Both the position numbers and the translations under genes were made by a program. This document shows, one piece after another, positions 23,159 through 32,898 of a stretch of DNA of 64,000 nucleotides. Origin of the DNA: Aquatica leii (lineage: Eukaryota > Arthropoda > Insecta > Coleoptera > Lampyridae); contig CM069432.1 of assembly GCA_035610365.1 (NCBI GenBank), forward strand, positions 264,117,177 to 264,181,176. Reading direction: 5' to 3'. The notes below the pieces were generated by a model that made no database searches, had not been told where the DNA came from, and worked only from the letters and a program-made list of their open reading frames with translations. Within the stretch, counting starts at the first letter, position 1. Every line of letters starts with the position of its first letter.

Positions 23159-23288
23159 CCTTCCTTATTAAGTGGAGAAAATAAGACATTAGGAGTATTT
23201 TCTGATATAAATGGTTTTCTTAGTTTCGTTTTATTTACATGATATAGAATAAGGCCTAAAATTATACTAAACACTAATACAAATAACG
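23144..23288 (-). pseudogene. env C-terminus (membrane anchor and tail), separated from the rest
   Basis: The minus-strand frame encodes a hydrophobic membrane-spanning segment (VLVFSIILGLILYHV) and a short polar tail ending at a stop inside the LTR. It is the membrane anchor of the envelope protein whose preceding part lies at 29898-30381, beyond the inserted family-A element. The two pieces are in the same frame when the insert and one TTAT copy are disregarded, so the insertion hit an env frame that was still open at this point. Confidence 0.7.
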
Positions 23289-23292
23289 TTAT

Positions 23293-23757
23293 TGAAACGT
23301 TCAAGAAATTACTTGCAAACGCAAGAGCCTTCTAGAAGGCTGTTATCTATTTTCTAGAAGTTATAGCGAAAAGTCAGGAACGATCGAGAAGGATTTCCGT
23401 ATGTCTTTATATAGCGACGAGACAGATCGTAGGTCAGTTATTGCTGGAATGTGAATGCATGCAGTATTAAGAAGATTATTAAGGTGAAGATAAATAAGTG
23501 ATTAGCACGCGCGACGTTTTAAATAAATAACAGTGTACACCGAATCGAGTGAACGTGACTTATAGTGTAAACAAATCCGAGGACGTTATCTTATCTTATC
23601 TTAAGTGTTATACAACGGTTATACATAAATTATAGTGTAAGTGTTTTTATTATTAGATTTAATTAGTTCGGTTAATTTAAAAGTATACATATTTCTATAA
23701 TAAGTAAACGTAGTTTTAGTCGTTTTAAATTAGTTTTTAATAAATAAATTTGCAACA
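23293..23757 (+). repeat. 5' LTR of the complete family-A element
   Basis: Begins TGAAACGTTC and ends TTGCAACA. It contains a TATATA box (about 23408), an initiator (TCAGTT, A at 23436) 28 bases on, and AATAAA at 23739, only 13 bases before the LTR end. R therefore reaches almost to the end and U5 is very short or absent. Confidence 0.95.
23408..23440 (+). promoter_or_regulatory. LTR core promoter (TATA plus initiator)
   Basis: TATATA at about 23408 and GGTCAGTTA with the start A at 23436, spaced as in insect TATA/Inr promoters. The same arrangement is kept in the solo LTR at 22798-22830 and in the 3' LTR. Confidence 0.6.
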
Positions 23758-23758
23758 T

Positions 23759-23778
23759 TGGTGTCGGTGTCGGGTTCG
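23759..23778 (+). other. PBS of the family-A element
   Basis: TGGTGTCGGTGTCGGGTTCG begins one base after the LTR. Its complement ends in CCA and carries a T-loop-like CGAA(C)CC string, so it fits a tRNA 3' end, but I could not name the tRNA. Confidence 0.6.
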
Positions 23779-24030
23779 TTTTTATTAGTGTAAATACCAT
23801 TAAGTAATTTAATATCGCTCAAGATACGATACGCGTGTTTGTTTATAAAGTATAAAATAGTGTTTATTAAACTTTTTCTTTTAACAAGTGCGTGATCGCG
23901 ATTAAATTCGTTTCCGGACATTAGTGGTTTAATATTAATAAGTGGATAGTTATTAAATTTTGTGTTATATAAAAACTGCATTTTAAAAAGTAGTGTATTT
24001 AAACTTTATATTCGTGTTATATTTAAATTT

Positions 24031-25266
24031 ATGCCGGTGGCGCGTTCGAAAGCAGTTAAAATGGATGCAAAGCTATTTGAATTTCTTGAATCAATCAAAA
24101 ATGGTCAGAAATCGATGAATAAAAACATCCAAGAAAAACTGTCCGAAAATTCTCAGAAGATGGAAGAAAATTCGCAGAAAATTGAAGAAAAGTTTTACAA
24201 AAATTCACAGAAAATTGAAGAAAAACTGTCCGAAAATTCTAGAAAAACGGAAGAAAATGCTAGAAGTTTAAAAGAAGAAATACAAGCGAGCATGGAAAAT
24301 CAAATAAAGACTATTGAGGAACAAATTCAAGTTAGTGTAGGAAATCAAATCAAAATTGCGCAAGAGGAAACCCAAGCAGATATGCTAAATTTGAAAGAAG
24401 AAATTTGCGAATCTGTGAATGAGAAAATAAAAGCAATAGAGGACAAATTAGAAGACAGAATAAAACTGATTGAAGAAAGAATGAAGCAAATGAATTGTCA
24501 CGGCGAAGGAAGCGTCACGAGTGAGGATTTAATAATGGACCATCGTGAAGAAAACACTCACAAGTTCAAAGTTGTACCACCGAATTTTGATGGTAAAGTT
24601 CCATGGTCAACCTACTACACGCAGTTTGAAGCCGCAGCTACTGCTAATGGTTGGAGCAACAAGCAGAAAGCGACGTCTTTAATCGTGTCCTTACGTGGAG
24701 AAGCACTTGGAATTTTACAAACTGTTCCGGACCACCTGCAAGAAAATTACGAACTCTTAATATCACGATTAGAATTGAGATATGGGGATGCTCATCTTCA
24801 ACAAGTATACCAGGCTCAAATTAAAAGTCGGGTTCAAAAAGCTGCCGAAAGTCTTCAAGAGTTTGAGGCTGACATCGCCAGACTAACACGGCTTGCGTAT
24901 CCTACAGCGCCAGATACCTTCTTGGAGCAATTGGCTATTCAAACCTTTGTAGACGGCCTCCGAGACAGCGAAACACAGCAGACCCTCCGGTTAGCTCGAC
25001 CGAAGACGTTGGATGACGCATTAACCCATGCTTTGGAGTTCGAGGCGGCGAAACAAGCGTCGCACCGAGGCAGCCATAAGCTCCGTTGTGCTGCAGAAGT
25101 ATCCTCACACACAGAAGAAAGCATTGAAGACATAGTGCGACGGGTATTTCGGGAACGAGAAGCTCGAGGAAGAGAACTGACGTGCTGGAACTGCGGAGAA
25201 GTGGGCCATGTACGACGCCGTTGTACTAAGCCCAAAAGAAGACGAGAAGAGCGTCCGGAAAACTAG
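24031..25266 (+). CDS. Family-A gag (capsid/nucleocapsid), intact
   Basis: 411 codons from ATG 24031 (MPVARSKAVKMD). The frame is open further upstream to 23962, but this Met begins the charged N-terminus and has a purine-light, AT-rich leader. Residues about 12-155 form a long coiled coil made of imperfect repeats (KLSENSQKMEENSQKIEE). Residues about 185-355 are a retrotransposon gag capsid (VPPNFDGKVPWSTYYTQFEA; LRYGDAHLQQVYQAQIKSR). One CCHC knuckle, CWNCGEVGHVRRRC, lies near residue 391. It packages the element RNA. The stop at 25264 is followed by pol in another frame; the two frames overlap by about 40 bases, so pol is probably reached by frameshifting. No classical slippery heptamer is evident. 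Confidence 0.9.
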   Translation: MPVARSKAVKMDAKLFEFLESIKNGQKSMNKNIQEKLSENSQKMEENSQKIEEKFYKNSQKIEEKLSENSRKTEENARSLKEEIQASMENQIKTIEEQIQVSVGNQIKIAQEETQADMLNLKEEICESVNEKIKAIEDKLEDRIKLIEERMKQMNCHGEGSVTSEDLIMDHREENTHKFKVVPPNFDGKVPWSTYYTQFEAAATANGWSNKQKATSLIVSLRGEALGILQTVPDHLQENYELLISRLELRYGDAHLQQVYQAQIKSRVQKAAESLQEFEADIARLTRLAYPTAPDTFLEQLAIQTFVDGLRDSETQQTLRLARPKTLDDALTHALEFEAAKQASHRGSHKLRCAAEVSSHTEESIEDIVRRVFREREARGRELTCWNCGEVGHVRRRCTKPKRRREERPEN

Positions 25267-28200
25267 AACGGGTCGACCGAATGGGGCGAAAGTTGACCTC
25301 AACGAGCCATGCCCCGGAGATTACCATTCAAATGGCATCGCCTAGTGAGCAGTTGTATAGCATTTATCTCGATGGCAAGATCAATGGAAGAAGCGTTCAG
25401 TTACTGGTTGACACGGGAGCGACGAAGACCATCATTCGTCCTGGAAAACCAGAAGACATCACCAGTAACAGTACGACTTCGAACGGCGACGGGCGACGAA
25501 ATACCTACTCACGGACAAGTCAAAGTAACCATTGGTTTGGGAAATGGAGTACTCGACCATCAAGTACTGGTAGCCGACATCACGGAAGAAGTTATCCTGG
25601 GAATGGACGTGATAAAGAAGTATGGGTTCCATTTGGATATGAAGAACGATGTCCTGAAGATCGACAATGAAGAAATTCCTTTTCATTCGTCAGAGAAGGC
25701 AGCCGTGGGAGTCTTATTGAGTGAAGACGTGATTCTGCCTGCAAGGACTGAAAGTGTGGTGATGGCACGCCTGGATGGAAATCTCCGGGAAGGCTACATA
25801 CGCGCGATTGAACCAATGGAGGGCGGCTTAGTTGAAAAGGGACTACTCGTTGGCAGAACTTTAGTACGAGTAAAGAAGACGATGCCAGTAAGGATCTTAA
25901 ACATCAACATCAAGATGCGTGAAGTCGAACGAAGATACGTTGCCGAAGAAGTGTCCACAACATCTATTGGACATTCTTACCACCAAATGCGAAAACCTCA
26001 GCCAAGACCAGCTGGCTAAAGTTAAAGTGTTGATCCAAGAGTACCAAGATGTGTTCGCGCTGGAGAGTGGCTCCAAAGGAAGAACTAACGTGGTGAAACA
26101 TAAAATTAATACCGGAGACGCTCGGCCGATACGACAACATCCACGCAGACTTCCTTTGGCGAAAAGAGAAGAAGCCGAACAAATAATTACGGATATGGAG
26201 AGAGAAGGCGTGATTGAACCTTCAAGTAGTCCATGGGCATCCCCAGTGGTACTTGTGAAGAAGAAGGATGGATCAACGAGGTTTTGCGTAGACTACAGGC
26301 AGCTAAACGACGTAACCAAAAAGGACAGCTACCCTTTACCCAGAATTGACGATACGCTAGACACCCTGTCAGGATCCCAGTGGTTTTCTACGTTAGATTT
26401 AAAGAGTGGATACTGGCAGGTAGAATTAGAACCCAAGGATCGTGAAAAAACAGCTTTTACGATCGGAACTGGTTTGTGGCAGTTCACTGTAATGCCCTTC
26501 GGCCTGTGTAACGCTCCTGCAACGTTCGAGCGTTTGATGGAGACCATCTTGCGCGGATTGTCTTGGAAGACGTGCTTGGTTTACCTGGACGACGTGATCG
26601 TGGTTGGAAGGTCGTTTGATGAGCACTTGAACAACTTGAAGGAAGTGTTCCAGAGATTACGTGGGGCTAACCTCAAACTGAGCCCAAAGAAGTGCCACGT
26701 ATTTAAGAAGGAAGTCCAATACCTTGGCCACGTCGTATCTAGAGATGGCTGACCCAGACAAAATCCGAGCAGTGCAAGCATGGCCAAGACCGATCGACAA
26801 ACATCAGGTCCGAAGTTTCCTTGGGTTGTGCACTTATTATAGAAGATTTGTCCCCGGATTTGCCAATATTGCCAAACCATTGACAAAATTAACCGAAGAA
26901 AAAGCAGAATTTAGATAAAATGAAGACTGCGAAAATTCTTTTAATCAACTAAAACAGGCCCTAGTCACTTCGCCGATTTTGAGTTATCCACGAGAAGATG
27001 GAAAGTTTGTTTTGGATACCGACGCAAGCAATATGGCCATAGGCGCGGTCCTTTCGCAGGTTCAAGATGGACAAGAAAAGGTTATCGCGTACTTTAGCAA
27101 GGTTTTGTCCAGGCCAGAAAGGAATTATTGCGTGACTAGGAGGGAGCTGTTAGCAGTCGTTAAGTCCATCGAACATTTCTACAAGTATTTGTATGGACGA
27201 AAATTCTTACTGAGAACAGACCACGCCGCTTTAAAATGGCTACTGCAGTTCCGTAACCCAGAAGGACAAGTAGCAAGATGGATCGAGAGACTGCAAGAGT
27301 ATGACTACGACACAGAACACCGTGCCGGAAGCAGTCATCGGAACGCTGATGCCTTGTCCAGAAGACCATGTCCGGCGGACTGCAGCCATTGTTCGCGACT
27401 GGAAGAAAAAGTCGAATGCCTCCGGAGAACTGCTATGGTTGATGATGAGTGGGAACCTGAGCAGTTACGTCGCGAACAAGAAGACGATCCTGAAATAAGA
27501 CTACTCCTGGACTGGAAAGAAAGCGGCCGACGACCAACCTGGGAAGAAGTGAGTGCTTTGGGCAAAAATATCAAAGCGTACTGGGCGCAGTGGGACTCCT
27601 TGATAGTAGAAGACGGTCTTCTTAAGCGATCCCTAGAAAGTGCCGAGGGGACGGGGAACAGACTACAGCTGGTAGTGCCGAAGAGCAGGGTGACCGAAGT
27701 GTTGAAGCATCTCCACGATGGGACATCAGGAGGACACTTTGGCATTAAGAAGACGTTGGGTAAAGTGCGAGAACGATTCTACTGGATGAACTGTAAAGAG
27801 GACGTCATGAAATGGTGCCGTAAATGCATAGTCTGCGCTTCAGGAAATGGTCCAGCAAGAAAGCGCAAAGCACCCATGAAACAATACAACGTAGGAAGCC
27901 CTTTGGAAAGAGTAGCGATTGACATCGCAGGGCCATTCCCAGAATCCGATTCGGGAAATAAATACATCCTGGTGGCGATGGATTATTTTACGAAATGGAC
28001 GGAGGCTTACGCCATACCCAATCAGGAAGCAGCTACAGTCGCAGACGTATTAGTAAAGGAATTTTTCTGCCGGTTTGGAGTTCCGTTGGAATTACACTCC
28101 GATCAAGGCCGCAATTTTGAGTCTGGGCTGTTTCAAGAAGTTTGCCGACTGTTAGGCATTAAAAAGACTAGGACAACGCCTCTCCATCCTCAGTCTGATG

Positions 28201-28721
28201 GCATGGTTGAACGGATGAATCGAACAATGGGCAAGTACTTAGCCAAGGTAGTGTCTGAACACCAAAGGGACTGGGATCAGTACTTGCACCTTTTCTTAAT
28301 GGCATACCGATCATCCGTTCACGAAAGCACAGGCCAAACACCATCCTGTGTCATGCTCGGTCGTGAGATAAGATTACCATGCGATCTTCAATTTGGGCGA
28401 AGACCGGAAGAAGAAGTTGCTGGAGAAGATTACGTCAGCAAGCTGGTCAAGAGGTTAGACGAAGTACATGAAGAGGTCCGTAAAAACACACAAATTGCCA
28501 GCGACAGGATGAAAACAAGATATGACGTCAAGGCGCAAAATGGTGGGTTTCAACCTGGCGATATGGTCTGGTTGTATAACCCTCAAAGGAGACGTGGTTT
28601 GTCGCCGAAGCTGCAAAGACAATGGGAGGGCCCCTATGAAGTCGTGCAGCGTATTAACGACGTTATATACCGCATCCGAAAACCGCCCAGAGGCAAGCCA
28701 AAAGTGGTTTGCTGGCGATAA
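25228..28721 (+). pseudogene. Family-A pol: protease, RT, RNase H, integrase (frameshifted)
   Basis: Order: protease with LLVDTGATKTIIRP (about 25400); a frame change near 25450, after which protease continues (VILGMDVIKKYGF); another near 25935; RT 25970-26750 with FCVDYRQLNDVT and the catalytic CLVYLDDVIVVG; another change near 26745; a TAA where the older copy has Trp (26916-26918); then one open frame 26979-28721 (580 codons). That frame holds RNase H (DTDASNMAIGAVLS), the integrase zinc part (H...H...C..C, ending WCRKCIVCASG), the DDE core (VAIDIAGPFPES; HSDQGRNFES; MVERMNRTMGKYL) and a basic C-terminus. All key catalytic residues are present; only the breaks disable it. Confidence 0.9.
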
Positions 28722-28788
28722 CCACAATCCGCAAGTTCAGGTCCGAACCAGAGTAATAACTAGCAGAACCAGGAATCCAATCGAAGAA

Positions 28789-29493
28789 ATGGAGTTCGAA
28801 AAGTTTATGAACTTATACGGAGGTTCTGGAAAAGCTAGGTTCGGAGTTACCACCGAGGAACAACAAGACCTGTTCCAGACACAAAAAGATTACGCTATCG
28901 CACATTGCGTGAGCGAGGACCTTGACATGTCCAAAGGGGTTGCAGTCGTGTTTAAAAAGAAGTTTGGGCAGCTAGATAAATTACGAAGACAGCAACCGGC
29001 AGTCGGAAAGGTTTTAGGACTACGTGGTGACGGACGCTTCGTTTTCTATCTGGTCACCAAGAAATACTCACGTGTCAAGCCGTTATACAAAGATCTGTGG
29101 CGAACATTATGGAGTCTCAAGAGACAAATGGAGTTCCATCATGTTAAGAAATTGGCAGTACCCAAGCTTGGTTGTGGCTTAGACCAACTGAATTGGAGGA
29201 CAGTTCGAAATATGTTGGAGGTCGTCTTCCGAGGAACAGGCATTCAAGTGTTGGTCTGGAGTTACCAACCGAGGAGAGTATTGGGTCAGGAAAAGTCCAT
29301 TGACTGTTACTTTTATGGTCAAGGAAGTTGCCGAAATGGAGGAAGCTGCCGCTATCGCCACGATCCCTTTTACCGGTGTCGCATCCAGTCTCCTGTTCTG
29401 GGACAGAACAGTCCTAAGAAGGGGGCAGTGAAACGTTCAAGAAATTACTTGCAAACGCAAGAGCCTTCTAGAAGGCTGTTATCTATTTTCTAG
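28789..29493 (+). CDS. Family-A ORF3: TARG1-like macro domain plus CCCH zinc finger
   Basis: 234 codons from ATG 28789, in a different frame from integrase (stop at 28721); the same frame is open back to 28522, under the integrase end. Residues about 20-158 are a macro domain of the OARD1/TARG1 type: DYAIAHCVSEDLDMSKGVAV, FKKKFG, FYLVTKK, AVPKLGCGLDQLNW, in order and with the spacing of TARG1 (about 140 residues). K91 and D132 occupy the positions of the catalytic Lys and Asp of TARG1, which removes ADP-ribose from acidic side chains. Residues 173-191 form a CCCH finger (C-x7-C-x5-C-x3-H), a class that usually binds RNA. The last 22 codons lie in the 3' LTR. Expression route unknown; a TTCAG acceptor-like string sits at about 28736-28740. 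Inferred role: reversing ADP-ribosylation at the element's RNA or capsid. Confidence 0.85.
   Translation: MEFEKFMNLYGGSGKARFGVTTEEQQDLFQTQKDYAIAHCVSEDLDMSKGVAVVFKKKFGQLDKLRRQQPAVGKVLGLRGDGRFVFYLVTKKYSRVKPLYKDLWRTLWSLKRQMEFHHVKKLAVPKLGCGLDQLNWRTVRNMLEVVFRGTGIQVLVWSYQPRRVLGQEKSIDCYFYGQGSCRNGGSCRYRHDPFYRCRIQSPVLGQNSPKKGAVKRSRNYLQTQEPSRRLLSIF
29416..29425 (+). other. Polypurine tract of the family-A element
   Basis: AAGAAGGGGG followed by CAG directly before the 3' LTR start at 29429; the plus-strand primer site in reverse transcription. It overlaps the end of ORF3. Confidence 0.75.
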
Positions 29494-29893
29494 AAGTTAT
29501 AGCGAAAAGTGAGGAACGATCGAGAAGGATTTCCGTATGTCTTTATATAGCGACGAGACAGATCGTAGGTCAGTTTTTGCTGGAATGTGAATGCATGCAG
29601 TATTAAGAAGATTATTAAGGTGAAGATAAATAAGTGATTAGCACGCGCGACGTTTTAAATAAATAACAGTGTACACCGAATCGAGTGAACGTGACTTATA
29701 GTGTAAACAAATCCGAGGACGTTATCTTATCTTATCTTAAGTGTTATACAACGGCTATACATAAATTATAGTGTAAGTGTTTTTATTATTAGATTTAATT
29801 AGTTCGGTTAATTTAAAAGTATACATATTTCTATAATAAGTAAACGTAGTTTTAGTCGTTTTAAATTAGTTTTTAATAAATAAATTTGCAACA
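29429..29893 (+). repeat. 3' LTR of the complete family-A element
   Basis: 465 bases, same ends and signals as the 5' LTR. Differences seen by eye: one base near 29510, one in the initiator region near 29576 and one near 29755. The ORF3 stop is at 29491-29493, inside this LTR. Confidence 0.95.
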
Positions 29894-29897
29894 TTAT

Positions 29898-30381
29898 AAA
29901 TGTGATGTCTTTGTCGGGTGTGGCAATTTCTGGTACCTCGTGGAAAATTGCTTGTTCTTGAAGCTTTCCGAGGTCTTTTAATTTGAGATGTTGCGGATGG
30001 GTTTTCTTGGCATGTTGATTGGTTAGCGTTGAATTTTCTATGTGCATTGTAGGTAATGCGAAGGGTTTTCCTTTTGTGGTTTTCTGTTCGTTGATGAACT
30101 TGTCTTTGTGACTTATTTCGCAATGATGGGGTATTTTGATGAGGCTGAGCTGTTCAATAATGGAGTAACCCGTTGTTGCGCAATACTTCTTAACACGTAG
30201 GGCTTTTTGTGATGGTATTATTAGTGCATATTCTTGTGCGTCAGGATTCCGATTTAAAGTTTTGTATTAACTTATTCTTGCATATGTACAGGTTTTCCAC
30301 GTTTCGGCACTAGGTATGGTTTGTGGGGTATAATAGTTCAGTTGTTCAATGGAATAGGGTATAAATGGTAATAGTCGTAGT
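29898..30381 (-). pseudogene. env middle/C-terminal ectodomain fragment (errantivirus-like)
   Basis: A minus-strand frame is open for about 120 codons up to one stop near 30265, then further to about 30350. It includes IEQLNYYTPQTIPS and later HCEISHKDKFINE, an extracellular-type region with several Cys, and runs straight to the TTAT insertion point of the family-A element. It precedes the membrane segment at 23144-23288. The front of env, including any signal peptide and fusion region, is missing: just right of repeat D the sequence is already integrase. The call rests on position, the membrane anchor and LTR overlap more than on sequence motifs. Confidence 0.6.
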
Positions 30382-30386
30382 TAGGA

Positions 30387-31277
30387 TATAAATTGAAAAC
30401 GCATTTCTGTTGGTTAGTTCATCACAGGGTAAGTTTTTCCTATTAGTTTTTAGAATTCTTTAGTAATTTCCTTTTTAATTTGGTCCCGTCACCTGTATGT
30501 CGCATGTTTTGATGTATTCAATATCGATTAAGGGTTATTGTCGACCAAATACCTTTATGGAATGATTCTAATTCTGGAAAGCTTACGTTAAAGCTAAAAA
30601 CGAAGTCCCGACAAGAACTTTTCTCCTTACGCGTCAATCGACTGCGATATCAACTTTAACTTTAATTTGTGCAACAGCATTCGATAACCGGGTTTTTATA
30701 TCTAATTTCTTTTAGCATTAATTAATAAGTTTGCTGTTAATAAATATTCCATATCGACTCAACGAAGAAAACGTTTTCTTTGGGCAAATACTGGATTGTG
30801 ACTAAGTCTTGTTTAATTACTTTCGCGTTGCCAGAAAAGTCTCTCACAAGATTTTGCTTGTTTTAACTTACGCAATTGCAATAATTGTTTCAATACCATT
30901 TAGGTATTTTCATTAATTATTTCGTATATCGCATGCTGTGAATCATACATATCTGTCATTATCAATGTAATTTTCTTCGCTATCGACACCTTATGTGTAA
31001 ACCTAATGTACTACAAAATTTCTTGTGTTCATTGTTAATAATCTACGATATTAAATGAAAGTTGTTATACATATTTATCTTTCTTTTTTTTAGTCCGTTT
31101 AAGATTACGAACCTGATTTCGTTACAAACTTCGACCATCTGTCTTGATCGAAGCAGAAGTGTTACTTAGGAAGATCTGGCGCCCTTTAAATTCAATTTTT
31201 TGAACCTCCCCTATCTCCGATTAGTGTGAGTTGGCCGTGCAAGGTTCGTAAGACCTATAGCTTGTAACAAATTGGTA
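30387..31277 (+). mobile_element. Unclassified repeat D, copy 1 (891 bases, TAGGA duplication)
   Basis: Flanked by TAGGA at 30382-30386 and 31278-31282. It matches 45431-46165 in the same orientation over its left end (AAATTGAAAACGCATTTCT) and right end (GATCTGGCGCCCTTTAAATT; CCTCCCCTATCTCCGA). It has no coding capacity. An internal TGGCGCCC string could be a PBS, which would make it an LTR-plus-leader remnant, but TG/CA ends are not clear. It sits at the integrase/env deletion point of the host element. Confidence 0.6.
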
Positions 31278-31282
31278 TAGGA

Positions 31283-32035
31283 TTTTTGTTTTTTTCTTTA
31301 TGGGTTACCTGAGTCTATATGACCTCGCTCTGTTTCGAATGGAGTATGATTTATGGTTGAATGAATGGCGTTATTATAACCGAGTACCGCGTAATTCATA
31401 AGGGAATTAGGGCTTTTTTTTCGGTTTTTCCATTTTTCGGCAGCAAATTATCCTCAGCGATAGTCGATTCGTTGGGGTGGTGTAGTGTAATTCGATTTTA
31501 TGTAATCGGCAAAAGTCTTCTAAAATGTTATTTCTGAATTCGCCTCCTCTGTCGGTCGTTATTTTTAAGGGTAATCCGTGATGAGATATGAATGTTATTA
31601 GATTAGAATCTGTTATAGCTAAATATGTGCGATTTAAAATTTTAAAAGTGTCTAAGTGAATATGTTCGAAACGTTTGTTGGATGTGGGTGTTAAATTGAA
31701 TTTCAATGTTGATGGGTATTTTGCTAGCTGGCATGTTTTGCATAAATTTATATAATGGTTTCTGCTTAATGAGTTTTGCATTTTGTTGATTCCTTTATGG
31801 CAGGTTTTTTCTTCGTGGTGATACTTTAGTTTTTGCTGCTGTTTTTGTGGTTCTTCGGCATCTTCGACTTTTTAAAGTAATTTTCTTCTGTACTTATAAA
31901 AATAGGTATTAAATTTAGTTTTTTAAAATATGTGTTCTTCGAGGCGAGATATTGTTTAACAAAATTAATTATTTGTTCCTTAATGTTGTGTGTCTTTAGC
32001 AATACGCTTTTTTTCCGTTTTTTCAAATACATTTT
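31283..32035 (-). pseudogene. Integrase of the errantivirus-like element, deleted and frameshifted
   Basis: An N-terminal part (32032-31826) is followed by the zinc-finger end (CKTCQLAKYP) and the core with HLDTFKIL (first Asp) and TTDRGGEFRN (second Asp) in a 124-codon frame at 31407-31781. About 30 codons between these two Asp are deleted. A frame change follows, and then YNNAIHSTINHTPFE from the late core at 31290-31390. The Glu region is garbled and the C-terminus is lost in the deletion leading into env. Confidence 0.8.
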
Positions 32036-32169
32036 TTGTTTGTATGTCCATTTTAATGGAATTTTGATTATAATCCATACTTATCTGATTTTTATATTGA
32101 TTAATTGGTTTTTCCGTTATAGGGATGCTCGTAAGATGTGTGTATGGTTTCGTCGTTCGTTTCTTCTAT

Positions 32170-32898
32170 TTATTTTCTTTCATCTTTCTGTATTACTTCT
32201 GTTTCCGATTGTACCATTCTTTCGAGAGAAAGGAACCGATATTACTTCTGGGAAGTTTTGGTATAAATCAAGTATTTTCCCTAAATCGTCTGGGTTCAAC
32301 ATTATGGAGAAATTGTCGTCTATGACGTTTATTTCAATTCTATACAAGGCGTCGGCGTTGGTATTTTGTTTACCTTTTTTGTAGTCGTACTCTTCCAATT
32401 TTAATCTCCATCGAACCAGTCTTAATTTTGTTTCTTTGAGATTGAAAAGCCACTGGAGAGGTTTAAGGTCCGTGATAATCGTGAATTTCTTTCCAATTAG
32501 GCATGGCCTGAAGTATTTGGTTGCCCATACTACTGCAAGAAGTTCCTTCTCGATAGTGCTATAATTACATTATGTCAGGTTTAGTGTTCTTGATGCATAA
32601 GCTATGGGTAGATCTGCACCTTTAATTCTCTGGCTTAGGATTGCTCCTATAGCGACGTTTGATGCATCTGTAGGATTTGGTAAAGTCAGGGTGTTGTAGT
32701 TTCGGGTCGTTGCACAAGATGTTTTTGCATTGTTTGAACGTGTCTAGAAATTCTTTTGTGTGGTTAACATTCTCCCCTTTCTTTAAACATGTGGTGAATA
32801 GTTTTGTTAATTTTGCAAAGTGCTTTATAAATCGTCTATAGTATCCGAGTAGACCTAAGAATGATTTTATTTCTTTAGGTGTTTTCGGGATGGGAAAT
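32170..32898 (-). pseudogene. RT connection and RNase H of the errantivirus-like element
   Basis: From the right: PKTPKEIKSFLGLLGYYRRF (connection), then a damaged RNase H (DASNVAIG-like near 32660, KLRLVRWRLK-like near 32410), ending with YDYKKGKQNTNADALYRIE. The order and words are those of 17.6/gypsy-type pol. Frames change several times. Confidence 0.8.

Larger units (their letters stand above)
23289..29897 (+). mobile_element. Complete gypsy family-A LTR retrotransposon (6601 bases, TTAT duplication)
   Basis: Two 465-base LTRs (23293-23757, 29429-29893) with TG...ACA ends are flanked by TTAT at 23289-23292 and 29894-29897. By eye I find three mismatches between them (about 99.4% identity), so the insertion is young. 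Interior: PBS (23759), gag (24031-25266), pol (25228-28721, broken), ORF3 with macro domain and CCCH finger (28789-29493) and a polypurine tract (29416-29425). It lies within env of the errantivirus-like element in the opposite orientation. The pol lesions make this copy non-autonomous, but gag and ORF3 are intact. Confidence 0.95.
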
